This document shows positions 52,918 through 62,058 of a DNA stretch of 64,000 nucleotides, piece by piece. The position numbers and the translations under genes were made by a program. This DNA is from Ruania zhangjianzhongii (GTDB taxonomy: Bacteria > Actinomycetota > Actinomycetes > Actinomycetales > Beutenbergiaceae): the NCBI RefSeq assembly GCF_008000995.1, contig NZ_CP042828.1, forward strand, positions 2,842,882-2,906,881, given 5' to 3'. The notes under the pieces were generated by a model. It was given only the letters and a program-made list of their open reading frames with translations, was not told the origin of the DNA and searched no databases. Within the stretch, counting starts at the first letter, position 1. Every line of letters starts with the position of its first letter.

Positions 52918-53624
52918 CATCCAGAACCATCCTCGCCGTCGGCGGGCACATCGGCGATATGGACCTCGCCGCCGGTCCGCTGCTCGCCCAGAACGCGCTC
53001 GACGGCGGACGGTCCGTGCTCCTCGCCCTCACGCCGGGCGAGCGGGGCCACCCACGCCTGAGCGTGGCCGAGTACAAGGAGCAAAAGATCGCCGAAGCGC
53101 ACGCCTTCGCTGCCGGAATCGGCGCCGAGGTGATCGTCTACGACGACCTCTCCGACGGGTTCCTGCACTGCACCGACGAGCTGGCCGCCCGGCTCGCCCG
53201 GGACATCCGCACCATCGGCCCGGACCTGCTGCTCGCACACTGGGGCCGCAGCATGCACACCGACCACGAACAGGCCAGCCTGCTCGCCGAACGGGCCCGG
53301 TTCCTCGCCGGACTGCCCGGGTGGGAGGAGGACCCCGACGCCACTGACGGCCCCGGCCGCCGGCACGGGGTAGGCCAGCTGCTCTACACCGAGAACTGGG
53401 AGGACGCCGAGGGTTTCGTCGCCACCCGGTACGCCCCGGTCTCGGAGCAGGCCCGGAACCTCTGGCACGAGGCGATCAGCGGCCAGGCCTTCGCCCGCGG
53501 GGAGACCTACGGCTTCCGCTACATCGACTACTACGGCGCGCAGCTGATCACCCGGGGCTGCCTGACCCGGGCGAGCTACGCCGTCGCCCTGGCCGATTCC
53601 GGCCACCGGCTGCGGGAGGTGTGA
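52914..53624 (+). CDS. PIG-L family N-acetyl-sugar deacetylase
   Basis: A 236-residue LmbE/PIG-L zinc enzyme. Such proteins deacetylate GlcNAc-containing substrates. The N-terminal metal motif reads GGHIGDMDLAAG in place of the canonical AHPDDE, a variant that keeps His and Asp; the third ligand region is HWGRSMHTDHEQASLLAERA. GTG 52914 overlaps the NamZ stop (GTGA). Within this cluster it may deacetylate a muramic acid or glucosamine unit; the substrate is inferred from position only. Confidence 0.85.
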   Translation: MTSRTILAVGGHIGDMDLAAGPLLAQNALDGGRSVLLALTPGERGHPRLSVAEYKEQKIAEAHAFAAGIGAEVIVYDDLSDGFLHCTDELAARLARDIRTIGPDLLLAHWGRSMHTDHEQASLLAERARFLAGLPGWEEDPDATDGPGRRHGVGQLLYTENWEDAEGFVATRYAPVSEQARNLWHEAISGQAFARGETYGFRYIDYYGAQLITRGCLTRASYAVALADSGHRLREV

Positions 53625-53628
53625 GCCG

Positions 53629-54612
53629 ATGACCACCACCTACCGCAGCCACCGCAGCGGCGATGCAGCAGCACTGGCCGCACTCACCACCGTCGCGATG
53701 CCGCAGGATGCGGTCGATACCGACTGGTTCACCGAGAACGTGCTCCTGGACGCGGGCTTCCAGCCCGAGGGGCTGATCATCGCAGAGCACGACGGCGCAC
53801 CGATCGGTTTCGTCTACGCGGTCACCACCGCGGGAGCTGCTCCGCGCGAGGACGCCCCCGGCGGCTGGCTCACCATCGGCTGCGTACACCCCGACCACCG
53901 CGGCCGCGGCGTGGGCACCGAGCTGCTCGAACGCGCCGGCCGGTACCTGCACGATCGAGGTGCCGCCTGGGTGAACGTGGCCGCCTATGCCCCCGCCTAC
54001 TTCGTGCCCGGACTGGACGCTGTCGCCTACCCGGAGGCAGCCCGGCTGCTGGACCGGCACGGCTTCACTCGTCTCTACACCGCAGCGGCGATGTCGATGG
54101 AACTGAGCACCTACCGCACACCCACCGAGGTGCTCGACCTGGCCGAGCAGCGCGAGGCCGAGGGCTACCAGCTCGGCCCGGCCGCCCCGGACGACCTGCC
54201 CGAGGTGCTCCAGTTCGCCGGTGACCACTTCGCCCCGGACTGGGCCCAGGCGGTGCGCGACGCTGTGCTCCGGCACGGCCACCTGGAGCGGCTGCGGATC
54301 GTCCGTGGCCCGCAGGGGATCGCTGCCTTCGCCATCTACGGCGCCTATCGGGGGCTGCGGGAGCGGTTCGGGCCGTTCGGGGTGGACGAGTCCCTGCGCG
54401 GCACCGGACTGGGCAAGATCCTGCTGCACCACACGCTGACCGCGATGCGCGCCGAAGGGGCGCAGAGCGCGTGGTTCCTCTGGACCGGAGAGGAATCCCC
54501 TGCCGGTCACCTGTACCGGCGCACCGGGTTCACCGTGACACGTCGCTTCGACGTGCTGCGGCGCGAACCTGCCCATCTACCCACCCAGACCACGAGGGAG
54601 AGGTCCGTATGA
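53629..54612 (+). CDS. double-domain GNAT N-acetyltransferase
   Basis: A 327-residue protein with two GNAT folds. Domain one has the acetyl-CoA motif GCVHPDHRGRGVGTELLERA; domain two has VDESLRGTGLGKILLHHTLT and AGHLYRRTGFTVTRRFD. The acceptor is unknown. Its position between a deacetylase and a peptide importer, and its ATGA overlap with the importer binding protein gene, suggest it modifies a product of the same pathway, for example re-acetylating an amino sugar or peptide amine. Confidence 0.88.
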   Translation: MTTTYRSHRSGDAAALAALTTVAMPQDAVDTDWFTENVLLDAGFQPEGLIIAEHDGAPIGFVYAVTTAGAAPREDAPGGWLTIGCVHPDHRGRGVGTELLERAGRYLHDRGAAWVNVAAYAPAYFVPGLDAVAYPEAARLLDRHGFTRLYTAAAMSMELSTYRTPTEVLDLAEQREAEGYQLGPAAPDDLPEVLQFAGDHFAPDWAQAVRDAVLRHGHLERLRIVRGPQGIAAFAIYGAYRGLRERFGPFGVDESLRGTGLGKILLHHTLTAMRAEGAQSAWFLWTGEESPAGHLYRRTGFTVTRRFDVLRREPAHLPTQTTRERSV

Positions 54613-56267
54613 GAGTCCGACGACTCACCACCGCGGCCGCCGCACTCACCGGCGCCGCACTGATCCTCACCGCCTGCTCCGGCGGCGGGGACGGTTCCGG
54701 CGGTTCCGGCGGCGAAGGAGGTGAGGTCCAGCCGCTGACCATCCACGCCAACTCCTCGAACAGCTACCAGCGCAACTTCAACCCGTTCTCCACCAGCGTG
54801 CTGCACGGGGCACGCGGGATGATCTACGAGCCGTTGGTTGCCTCCAGCCCACAGTTCGAGGAGCCGGTGCCCTGGCTGGCCGAGAGCGTGGAGTTCAACG
54901 ACGACGGCACGGTGATGACGTACACGCTGCGCGACGGAGTCACCTGGTCCGACGGTGAGGAGTTCAACGCCGAGGACGTGGAGTTCACCTTCACCATGTT
55001 CGTGGACCAGCCGGCCACGAACCTGTCCGCGCTGGACGTGGTCGGGGCCACCGCCACCGATGACCTCACCGTGGAGATCGAGTTCTCCGAGCCGATGTTC
55101 GCCTTCGAGCACGCGGTGGGAAACTCACTGATCGTACCGGAGCACATCTGGTCCGAGATCGAGGACCCGATAGAGACCACGAACGAGGAGCCGGTCGGCA
55201 CCGGCCCGTTCCTGCTGGAGGACTTCGAGCAGCAGCTGTACACGATGACCAAGAACGAGGACTACTGGGCCGCGGACGAGGTCGAGGTGGAGCAGCTGCG
55301 CTACCCGGCGAACACCGACCAGACGTTCACCACCAGCCTGCAGGCCGGGGAGATCGACTGGTCCGGCGGCTTCGTGGCGAACATCGACGACATCTTCGTG
55401 GCCCAGGACCCGGAGAACCGCGGCTACTGGTACCCGGGCGGCGGGCTGGTCAGCCTCACCCCGAACACCCAGGAGGCACCGTTCGACGACCCGGAGCTGC
55501 GCGAGGCGCTCAGCCTGGCGATGGACCGGGACCAGATCTCCGAGGTGGCGATGCAGGGGTACACCCCCGCCGCCCACCCGACCGGTCTGCCGCAACCGGC
55601 CTACCAGGACTCGCTCAGCGCCGACTACGCCGACGCGGCCTTCGCTCGGGACGTGGAGGCTGCCAACCAGATCCTCGATGACGCCGGCTATGAGAGGGGT
55701 GCGGACGGGGTGCGCACCACCCCCGACGGCGAGGCGATGTCCTACCCGCTGGAGATCCCCTCGGACTGGGTGGACTGGGTCACGATCAGCCAGCTGCTGG
55801 TGGAGCAGTACGCCGAGGTCGGTATCGAGATCGTGCCGCAGGGTGTCTCCTTCGAGGCCTGGGTAGAGACCCGGAACTCGGGCAACTTCGCCCTGACCAT
55901 CTCCGCGACCGCGATCGGGCAGAGCCCGTTCGACATGTACCGGTCGATGATGAGCTCGGAGTACGCCAGCGACGGTGCGGTACGGCAGAACTTCAGCCGC
56001 TTCTACAACGACGACGCCGACGCAGCGCTGGACGCGTACGCCGGTACCGACGACGAGGCGGAGCAGCAGGCCGCACTGGACTCGCTGGAGCAGATCATGG
56101 TGGAGCAGCTCCCGCTGGTCCCGATGATCCAGTCGCCGAACTGGTTCCAGTACACCAGCGAGCGCTGGGAGGGCTGGCCCACCGAGGAGAACCCGTACGC
56201 CTTCGGGGCTCCGTTCCAGAACCCGGACATCATGCTGGTGGTCCGGAACCTCACCCCGGCGCAGTGA
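54609..56267 (+). CDS. peptide ABC importer substrate-binding lipoprotein (DppA/OppA-like)
   Basis: A 552-residue family-5 binding lipoprotein. The signal peptide ends ALILTAC, followed by a Gly/Ser linker. The mature protein has the DppA signature GARGMIYEPLVASSPQF, DGTVMTYTLRDGVTWSDGEEF, and late VPMIQSPNWFQYTSERWEGW. The start at 54609 overlaps the GNAT stop (ATGA). In a muropeptide context it could capture cell-wall peptides or glycopeptides like MppA/DppA. Confidence 0.93.
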   Translation: MRVRRLTTAAAALTGAALILTACSGGGDGSGGSGGEGGEVQPLTIHANSSNSYQRNFNPFSTSVLHGARGMIYEPLVASSPQFEEPVPWLAESVEFNDDGTVMTYTLRDGVTWSDGEEFNAEDVEFTFTMFVDQPATNLSALDVVGATATDDLTVEIEFSEPMFAFEHAVGNSLIVPEHIWSEIEDPIETTNEEPVGTGPFLLEDFEQQLYTMTKNEDYWAADEVEVEQLRYPANTDQTFTTSLQAGEIDWSGGFVANIDDIFVAQDPENRGYWYPGGGLVSLTPNTQEAPFDDPELREALSLAMDRDQISEVAMQGYTPAAHPTGLPQPAYQDSLSADYADAAFARDVEAANQILDDAGYERGADGVRTTPDGEAMSYPLEIPSDWVDWVTISQLLVEQYAEVGIEIVPQGVSFEAWVETRNSGNFALTISATAIGQSPFDMYRSMMSSEYASDGAVRQNFSRFYNDDADAALDAYAGTDDEAEQQAALDSLEQIMVEQLPLVPMIQSPNWFQYTSERWEGWPTEENPYAFGAPFQNPDIMLVVRNLTPAQ

Positions 56268-56334
56268 CCGCCGGCGCGGGTGCCGGCCCACACCGCCGGT
56301 CGGCACCCGCGCTCAACCCAGAGAGAGCCTCCGC

Positions 56335-57312
56335 GTGAAGTATCTGCTGCGCAAGATCGCGCTGTACGCGTTCATCGCCTGGGCGGCGGTGACGCTGAAC
56401 TTCCTCATCCCCCGGCTGATGCCCGGGGACCCGGTGACGCTGCTGATCGAACGCACCGAGGGGCGAATCAGCCCCGAGGCGATGGCGGCGATCGCCGAGA
56501 GCTACGGCATCACCGACGCTCCGTTGCACGAGCAGTACTGGACGTACCTGCAGAACCTGTTCGCCGGTGACCTGGGGCTCTCGATCGGGTTCCACCCCAC
56601 TCCGGTGGCCGAGATCGTCATGGGTGCGCTGCCGTGGACCCTCGGCCTGGTGGGCGTCACCACCATCATCAGCTTCTTCGTCGGCACCGGGCTGGGGGTG
56701 GTGCTCGCCTGGCGTCGCGGCTCCTGGACCGACCACGCGCTGCCCACGCTGACCTTCCTGAACGCGGTGCCGTACTTCTGGATGGCGCTCATCCTGGTGC
56801 TGCTGCTCTCGGTGAACGCAGACATCTTCCCGGTCGCCGGCGCCTACGACGTGTCCGTCGACCGCGCCTGGAGCTGGGAGTTCATCTCCTCGGTGCTGTA
56901 CTACGGCACGCTGCCGGCGATCACCATCGTGATCGCCTCGTTCGCCGGCTGGGTGCTGAGCATGCGGAACATGACCGTCACCGTGCTCGGCGAGGACTTC
57001 GTCACGATGGCCGAGGCCAAGGGGCTGCCGAAGCGGATGGTGCTGGTCAACTACGCCGCTCGGAACGCAATCCTGCCGTCGGTGACCGGGTTCGCGCTGG
57101 CGCTCGGCGCCGTCGTCGGCGGCTCGATGCTCACCGAGGTGATCTTCAACTACCCCGGAGTTGGCTACACGCTGTTCCAAGCAGTGCAGAACCAGGACTT
57201 CCCGCTGATGCAGGGCCTGTTCCTGATCATCTCCCTGGCGGTGATCGTGGCGAACCTGCTCGCCGACATCGTCTACATCTTCCTCGACCCGCGCACCCGT
57301 CAGGAGGCCTGA
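56335..57312 (+). CDS. peptide ABC importer permease (DppB-like)
   Basis: A 325-residue permease with about six helices and the family motif in the cytoplasmic loop (DFVTMAEAKGLPKRMVLVNY, then ARNAILPSVTGFALALGAVV). The N-terminal block FIAWAAVTLNFLIPRLMPGDP is typical. The GTG at 56335 starts it. It is followed after 3 bp by the fused permease-ATPase gene. Confidence 0.93.
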   Translation: MKYLLRKIALYAFIAWAAVTLNFLIPRLMPGDPVTLLIERTEGRISPEAMAAIAESYGITDAPLHEQYWTYLQNLFAGDLGLSIGFHPTPVAEIVMGALPWTLGLVGVTTIISFFVGTGLGVVLAWRRGSWTDHALPTLTFLNAVPYFWMALILVLLLSVNADIFPVAGAYDVSVDRAWSWEFISSVLYYGTLPAITIVIASFAGWVLSMRNMTVTVLGEDFVTMAEAKGLPKRMVLVNYAARNAILPSVTGFALALGAVVGGSMLTEVIFNYPGVGYTLFQAVQNQDFPLMQGLFLIISLAVIVANLLADIVYIFLDPRTRQEA

Positions 57313-57315
57313 GGT

Positions 57316-59145
57316 ATGCGACTGCGATCCTGGCTGCCCACGTCCGGCAAGGTGCTCGCCGGACTGATCATCGTGATCTTCTTCGCCCTGGTGGCGATCG
57401 TCGGGCCGATGCTCACCCCGTACGGGCCGCGCGCCAGCGGCGGGGAGATCCTCGCGCCGCCCTCGGCCGAGCACTGGCTCGGTACCACCCAGACCGGACA
57501 GGACGTGTTCGCCCAGTTCGTCTACGGCTCCCGGGTATCCCTCGCGGTCGGTGTGTTCGCGGGTGTGGTCTCCCAGGTGGTGTCCATCCTCATCGGGGTG
57601 GTCGGCGGGTACTTCCGCGGCCTGGTGGACGATCTGATGTACATCCTCACCGCGGTGTTCCTGGTGATGCCAGGAATGCCGCTGCTGATCGTGCTCACCG
57701 GCTACCTGCCCTCCCGCGGAATGGTCTCGGTGGCAGTGGTCATCGCGATCACCTCCTGGGCTGGATCGGCACGGGTGCTGCGCGCGCAGACCATGTCGCT
57801 GCGCCGGCGCGACTTCGTCGAAGCGGCCCGCGCCACCGGCGAGTCCCGGGTGCGGATCATCGTCAGCGAGATCATGCCGAACGCGCTACCGCTGATCGCC
57901 TCGGGCTTCCTGTTCTCGGTGATCGCCGGCATCCTCTCCGAGGCCGGCCTGTCCTTCCTCGGTCTCGGTTCGCTGACGTCCACCAGCTGGGGCTCGATGC
58001 TCTACTTCGCCCAGAACGCCCAGGCGTTCCTGATCGGGGCGTGGTGGTGGTTCGTCCCACCAGGTCTGGCGATCGCGGTGATCGGCGCCGGACTGGCGCT
58101 GATCAACTTCGGCATCGACGAGTACGCCAACCCGCGGCTGCGCACCGGGAAGAGCCGCGCCAAGGCTGCTCCCGTCCCGCTCGCCGGTGCGACCGCCGGT
58201 GAGGCCGCCACCGCCAAGACGGCCGCCGAGGCGATCACGTCCCCCGATGCCCCCTCCGACGTGCTCCCGGTACCCGAGGCCCAGCCGCAGATCCGCACCG
58301 GGGGCAGCGAGGGGGAACCGGTGATCGAGGTGCAGCACCTGGTGGTGGACTACGCGACCGCAGAAGGGCGCGTGCACGCGGTCCAGGACGTCTCCCTGAC
58401 GCTGCGCCGCGGAGAGCTGCTCGGCCTGGCCGGAGAGTCCGGGAGCGGCAAGTCCACGCTCACCAACGCGATCACCCAGCTGCTACGCCCACCGGCGGAG
58501 GTGACCAGCGGTTCGATCACCTACCACCGGGAGATTCGGGCCACCGGCAAAGCGCCGAAGCGGCAGGAGGTGGACCTGCTGCACCTGCCTGCCGAGGAAC
58601 TGCGCCAGTTCCGCTGGACCGAGCTCTCGATCGTGTTCCAGAGCGCGATGAACGCCCTGAACCCGGTGATGCGCGTCTCCGCCCAGTTCGACGATGTGCT
58701 CCGGGTGCACCGGCCACAGATGCGACCGGCGGCCAGGGCGGAGCTGGCCCGCACGATGCTCACCAAGGTGGGCGTCGATCCCGACCGGATCACCGCTTAC
58801 CCGCACGAGCTCTCCGGCGGGATGAAGCAGCGGGTCGCGATCGCGATCGCGCTGGTCTGCGACCCGGACGTGATCGTGATGGACGAGCCGACCACAGCAC
58901 TGGACCTGCTGGTACAGCGGGAGGTGCTGGACCAGGTGATGGCGCTGCGGGACGAGTTCGGCTTCGCGATCATCTTCACCACTCACGATCTCGCCCTGCT
59001 GCTGGAAGTCTCCGACACGATCGCGGTGATGCAGCGCGGGCGGCTGGTGGAGTACGGCGCCGCGACCGACGTCTACACCGACCCGCGGCACCCGTACACG
59101 CAGGCACTGCTGCGTTCACTCTCTGACCTTGGAGCGCTGGTATGA
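57316..59145 (+). CDS. fused peptide ABC importer permease and ATPase (DppC-DppD fusion)
   Basis: A 609-residue fusion, unusual because these parts are normally two genes. Residues 1-275 form a DppC-type permease (LGTTQTGQDVFAQFVYGSRV, RRDFVEAARATGESRVRIIV, ALINFGIDEYANPRLRTGKS). An Ala/Pro/Thr-rich linker of about 55 residues follows. From about 335 a DppD-type ATPase begins, with Walker A GESGSGKSTL, signature LSGGMKQRV, Walker B VIVMDEPTTALDL and switch His in TTHDLALLLEVS. The ATPase's oligopeptide C-terminal extension is short. The next ATPase overlaps by ATGA. Confidence 0.93.
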   Translation: MRLRSWLPTSGKVLAGLIIVIFFALVAIVGPMLTPYGPRASGGEILAPPSAEHWLGTTQTGQDVFAQFVYGSRVSLAVGVFAGVVSQVVSILIGVVGGYFRGLVDDLMYILTAVFLVMPGMPLLIVLTGYLPSRGMVSVAVVIAITSWAGSARVLRAQTMSLRRRDFVEAARATGESRVRIIVSEIMPNALPLIASGFLFSVIAGILSEAGLSFLGLGSLTSTSWGSMLYFAQNAQAFLIGAWWWFVPPGLAIAVIGAGLALINFGIDEYANPRLRTGKSRAKAAPVPLAGATAGEAATAKTAAEAITSPDAPSDVLPVPEAQPQIRTGGSEGEPVIEVQHLVVDYATAEGRVHAVQDVSLTLRRGELLGLAGESGSGKSTLTNAITQLLRPPAEVTSGSITYHREIRATGKAPKRQEVDLLHLPAEELRQFRWTELSIVFQSAMNALNPVMRVSAQFDDVLRVHRPQMRPAARAELARTMLTKVGVDPDRITAYPHELSGGMKQRVAIAIALVCDPDVIVMDEPTTALDLLVQREVLDQVMALRDEFGFAIIFTTHDLALLLEVSDTIAVMQRGRLVEYGAATDVYTDPRHPYTQALLRSLSDLGALV

Positions 59146-59999
59146 CGGGTAGAAGCGATACCGCCGAGGAGACCACGACGGCCGGGACCGGCGCCGAGGT
59201 CGTGCTCGAGGCACGAGAGCTGGTGAAAGACTTCGCCGGGCGGCGGCGTGGGCTGCGGCGCGAGCAGATGCGCGCCGTCGACCGGGTCTCGCTCCAGCTC
59301 CGGCGGGGCGAGGTCACCTCGCTCGTCGGCCAGAGCGGCTCGGGGAAGAGCACCGTCGGCCGCATCCTCGCCCAGCTGATCCCGCCGACCTCGGGGGAGA
59401 TCCTGCTGCACGGTGAGCCGGTGGCGGCTACCGGCGGCCGGGCGTTCATCCGGTACACCGGCACCGTGCAGATGACGCTGCAGGATCCGTTCGCCTCGCT
59501 CAACCCGGTGCACCGGGTCAGCCACGTGCTCGGCCGCGCCCTGGCGATCCACCACGGTGCCCGGCGCAAGGACGAGGTGGAGGCGAAGAGCCTGGAGCTG
59601 CTCCGCAAAGTGGAGCTGAACCCCGCCGAGCAGTACCTGCACCGGTTCCCGCACGAGCTCTCCGGCGGTGAGCGCCAGCGGGTGTCCTTCGCCCGGGCAC
59701 TGGCCGCCGAGCCCCAGGTGCTGCTGGCCGACGAACCGGTGTCCATGCTGGACGTGACCATCCGCAAGGAGATGCTCGACCTGCTCGACGCTTTACGCCG
59801 CAGCGAGAACCTCGCAGTGCTGTACATCACACACGATCTGGGCTCGGCACGTGCCTACTCCAGCCAGACCCTGGTGATGTACCACGGCGTGGTGGTCGAG
59901 CGCGGCAGCAGCGCAGCGGTGATCGACGAGCCACAGCACGAGTACACCCGGCGGCTGCTCGCCGCAGCCCCGAACCCCCAACGGCGTCTGGCCGGCTGA
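59142..59999 (+). CDS. peptide ABC importer second ATPase (DppF-like)
   Basis: A 285-residue ATPase pairing with the ATPase domain of the fused protein. Walker A GQSGSGKSTV, the dipeptide-type TVQMTLQDPFASLNPVHRVS, signature LSGGERQRV, Walker B VLLADEPVSMLDV and switch His in YITHDLGSARAYS are intact; the ending HEYTRRLLAAAPNPQRRL is typical of DppF. MurQ starts 13 bp after it. Confidence 0.93.
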   Translation: MTGRSDTAEETTTAGTGAEVVLEARELVKDFAGRRRGLRREQMRAVDRVSLQLRRGEVTSLVGQSGSGKSTVGRILAQLIPPTSGEILLHGEPVAATGGRAFIRYTGTVQMTLQDPFASLNPVHRVSHVLGRALAIHHGARRKDEVEAKSLELLRKVELNPAEQYLHRFPHELSGGERQRVSFARALAAEPQVLLADEPVSMLDVTIRKEMLDLLDALRRSENLAVLYITHDLGSARAYSSQTLVMYHGVVVERGSSAAVIDEPQHEYTRRLLAAAPNPQRRLAG

Positions 60000-60012
60000 G
60001 AGGCGCAAGGAC

Positions 60013-60933
60013 ATGACGCACAGCAAGCAGCAGAAGCTCCGGTTGGCCACGCTGGCCACCGAGCGGGTGGACGAGCAGTACCGGGACCTGGACCGGCGGA
60101 CCGCCCGGGAGGTGCTGACGGCACTCAACGACGCCGAGGCGCAGGTGCCGATCGCGGTGAGCGCGGTCCTCGACGAGCTGGCGCTCCTGGTGGAGGCGGT
60201 GGCCGAGGGGATCCGCAGCGGCGGGCGGCTGGTGTATGTGGGAGCGGGCACCTCCGGTCGGCTCGGGGTGCTGGATGCCGCCGAGTGCCCACCCACGTTC
60301 CACGTCTCTCCGGAGACGGTGCAGGGCCTGATCGCCGGCGGCCGGGGGGCGGTCTTCACCGCGGTGGAGGGGGCGGAGGATTCCACCGAGCAGGGTGTCG
60401 CGGACATCGAGCGACTCGGCATCCAGCCAGAGGACACGGTGGTCGGGATCGCGGCGAGCGGTCGCACCCCGTACGTGCTGGCCGCAGTGGCCGCGGCCCG
60501 GAAGGCCGGTGCGCGCACGGCCGGGATCGCCTGCAACACCAATTCTGCGCTGGGCGCCGCGGTGGACCACCCGTTGGAGGTGGAGGTCGGTGCCGAGGTG
60601 ATCGCCGGTTCCACCCGGTTGAAGGCGGGCTCGGCCACGAAACAGCTGCTGAACATGCTGTCCACAGCGGTGATGGTGCGGATCGGCAAGACGTACCAGA
60701 ACCTGATGGTCGATCTGGCGGTCACCAACGCCAAGCTGCGGGACCGGGGGGAACGGCTGCTGGTGCGGATCACCGGCTGCGAGCGGGCCGAGGCGGCGCG
60801 TGCACTGCGCGCCGCCGGTGACCGGATCCCGGTGGCCGCCGTGATGATCGCCCGGCAGGTCGACCGGGAGGCCGCGGAGGTGCTGCTCGCCAGCCACGGC
60901 GGCCGGCTCGCTCCGATCCTGGACGGCGACTGA
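60013..60933 (+). CDS. murQ: N-acetylmuramic acid 6-phosphate etherase
   Basis: A 306-residue SIS-domain lyase that cleaves the lactyl ether of MurNAc 6-phosphate to GlcNAc 6-phosphate and D-lactate. The active-site block GAGTSGRLGVLDAAECPPTF carries the catalytic Glu (about residue 91), and VEGAEDSTEQGV and the second SIS segment (TRLKAGSATKQLLNMLSTAV) match the family. Length is normal. It closes the rightward operon. No MurNAc kinase or MurNAc-specific PTS gene is present nearby, though MurQ needs a phosphorylated substrate. Confidence 0.95.
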   Translation: MTHSKQQKLRLATLATERVDEQYRDLDRRTAREVLTALNDAEAQVPIAVSAVLDELALLVEAVAEGIRSGGRLVYVGAGTSGRLGVLDAAECPPTFHVSPETVQGLIAGGRGAVFTAVEGAEDSTEQGVADIERLGIQPEDTVVGIAASGRTPYVLAAVAAARKAGARTAGIACNTNSALGAAVDHPLEVEVGAEVIAGSTRLKAGSATKQLLNMLSTAVMVRIGKTYQNLMVDLAVTNAKLRDRGERLLVRITGCERAEAARALRAAGDRIPVAAVMIARQVDREAAEVLLASHGGRLAPILDGD

Positions 60934-60936
60934 TCC

Positions 60937-62058
60937 TCAGCCGGTGCGGGCCAGGCCGGCGAGCTCGGCGCGCAGCCGCTCGACGGTGAACGACTCCCGG
61001 CGCGGGTGCACCCGGTTGGACAGCAGCACACTGACCAGCTCGCGGCCCGGGTCGATCACCACAGCGGTGCCGGTGAAGCCGCTGTGGCCGAGCGGGCCGG
61101 CCTCGGTGCTACCGGTCAGCGACTCCTGCCCGAGCCGGAACCCGATCGCCTGGTCGTAGCCGATCCGCGCCGTCTCGGCAGCGGTGAGCGTACCGGTGCG
61201 CAACAGGGTGCGGCTGGTGTCCCCGAGCAGGCCGTGGGCACCGGTGCGTACCTCCTCCGCGAACCGCAGCAGGTCGGCAGGTGTGGAGAAGATCCCGGCG
61301 TTCCCGGCCCCGCCGAGTGCCCATGCGGTCTCGTCGTGCACCTGGCCGCGGACCAGACCGCGCGCTGGGTCGTGCTGGTACTCCGTGGCCGCTACCGGAC
61401 GGCCGGGCGGTGGTGTGTACCCGGTATCGGCCATCCCGAGCGGGCCGGTGACGCAGGTCTGCACCAGTTCGGGCAGCGGGCGGCCGGTGCGGCGCTCCAG
61501 CAGCAGCCCGAGGGTCAGGTAGCCGACGCAGGAGTACTCGTGCTGCTCCCCCGGTGCCCGGAGCAGCGGGGTCCGCAGGATCTGCCCTGCGAGCTGGTCA
61601 CGGCTGCCGCGGCGTCGCCACAACGGCAGCACCGACGGCAGGCCGGCGGTATGGGTGAGCAGGTGCCGCGGCAGTACCCGGGCACGATCCGGATCGCTGG
61701 CGGCGAACTCGGGCAGGTCCTCGGCCACCGGGCGGTCCAGGTCGAGCACTCCTGCCTCGGCGTGGGCCAGCACGCAGACGGCGGTGAACAGCTTGGTCAC
61801 CGAGGCCACGTCCCAGAGCTGGTCCGGCCGCACCGGCTCACGCTCGGGCTCGGGGAGCAACCGGCCATCCGCGGCGAACGCCACCGCCCAGCCCGAGTGC
61901 GCCTGGGCGAGCACCTCGCCCCGGTGGGCGATCAGCGCCGCTGCCCCCGGCGCGCCGTCGACCGGTTCGGCCTGCCCGGGTGGGGTGGCTATCGCCGCTG
62001 AGGTGGCGCCGTCGAGCAGGTCCTGCAGGCGAGCCTGCAGCGGTGTCCCGGTACTCAC
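60937..62058 (-). CDS. serine hydrolase (class C beta-lactamase / D-Ala-peptidase family)
   Basis: A 373-residue serine hydrolase of the penicillin-binding/AmpC-like fold. The Ser-x2-Lys motif is in DVASVTKLFTAVC, the Tyr-x-Asn-like motif is EYSCVGYL (Cys in place of Asn), and the third motif is LGHSGFTGTAV (HxG in place of KTG), typical of the EstB/Pab87-like hydrolases. No signal peptide. The GTG at 62058 overlaps the regulator stop (GTGA). In this cluster it may trim peptides from muropeptides, similar to other recycling clusters. Confidence 0.87.
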   Translation of the reverse strand: MSTGTPLQARLQDLLDGATSAAIATPPGQAEPVDGAPGAAALIAHRGEVLAQAHSGWAVAFAADGRLLPEPEREPVRPDQLWDVASVTKLFTAVCVLAHAEAGVLDLDRPVAEDLPEFAASDPDRARVLPRHLLTHTAGLPSVLPLWRRRGSRDQLAGQILRTPLLRAPGEQHEYSCVGYLTLGLLLERRTGRPLPELVQTCVTGPLGMADTGYTPPPGRPVAATEYQHDPARGLVRGQVHDETAWALGGAGNAGIFSTPADLLRFAEEVRTGAHGLLGDTSRTLLRTGTLTAAETARIGYDQAIGFRLGQESLTGSTEAGPLGHSGFTGTAVVIDPGRELVSVLLSNRVHPRRESFTVERLRAELAGLARTG

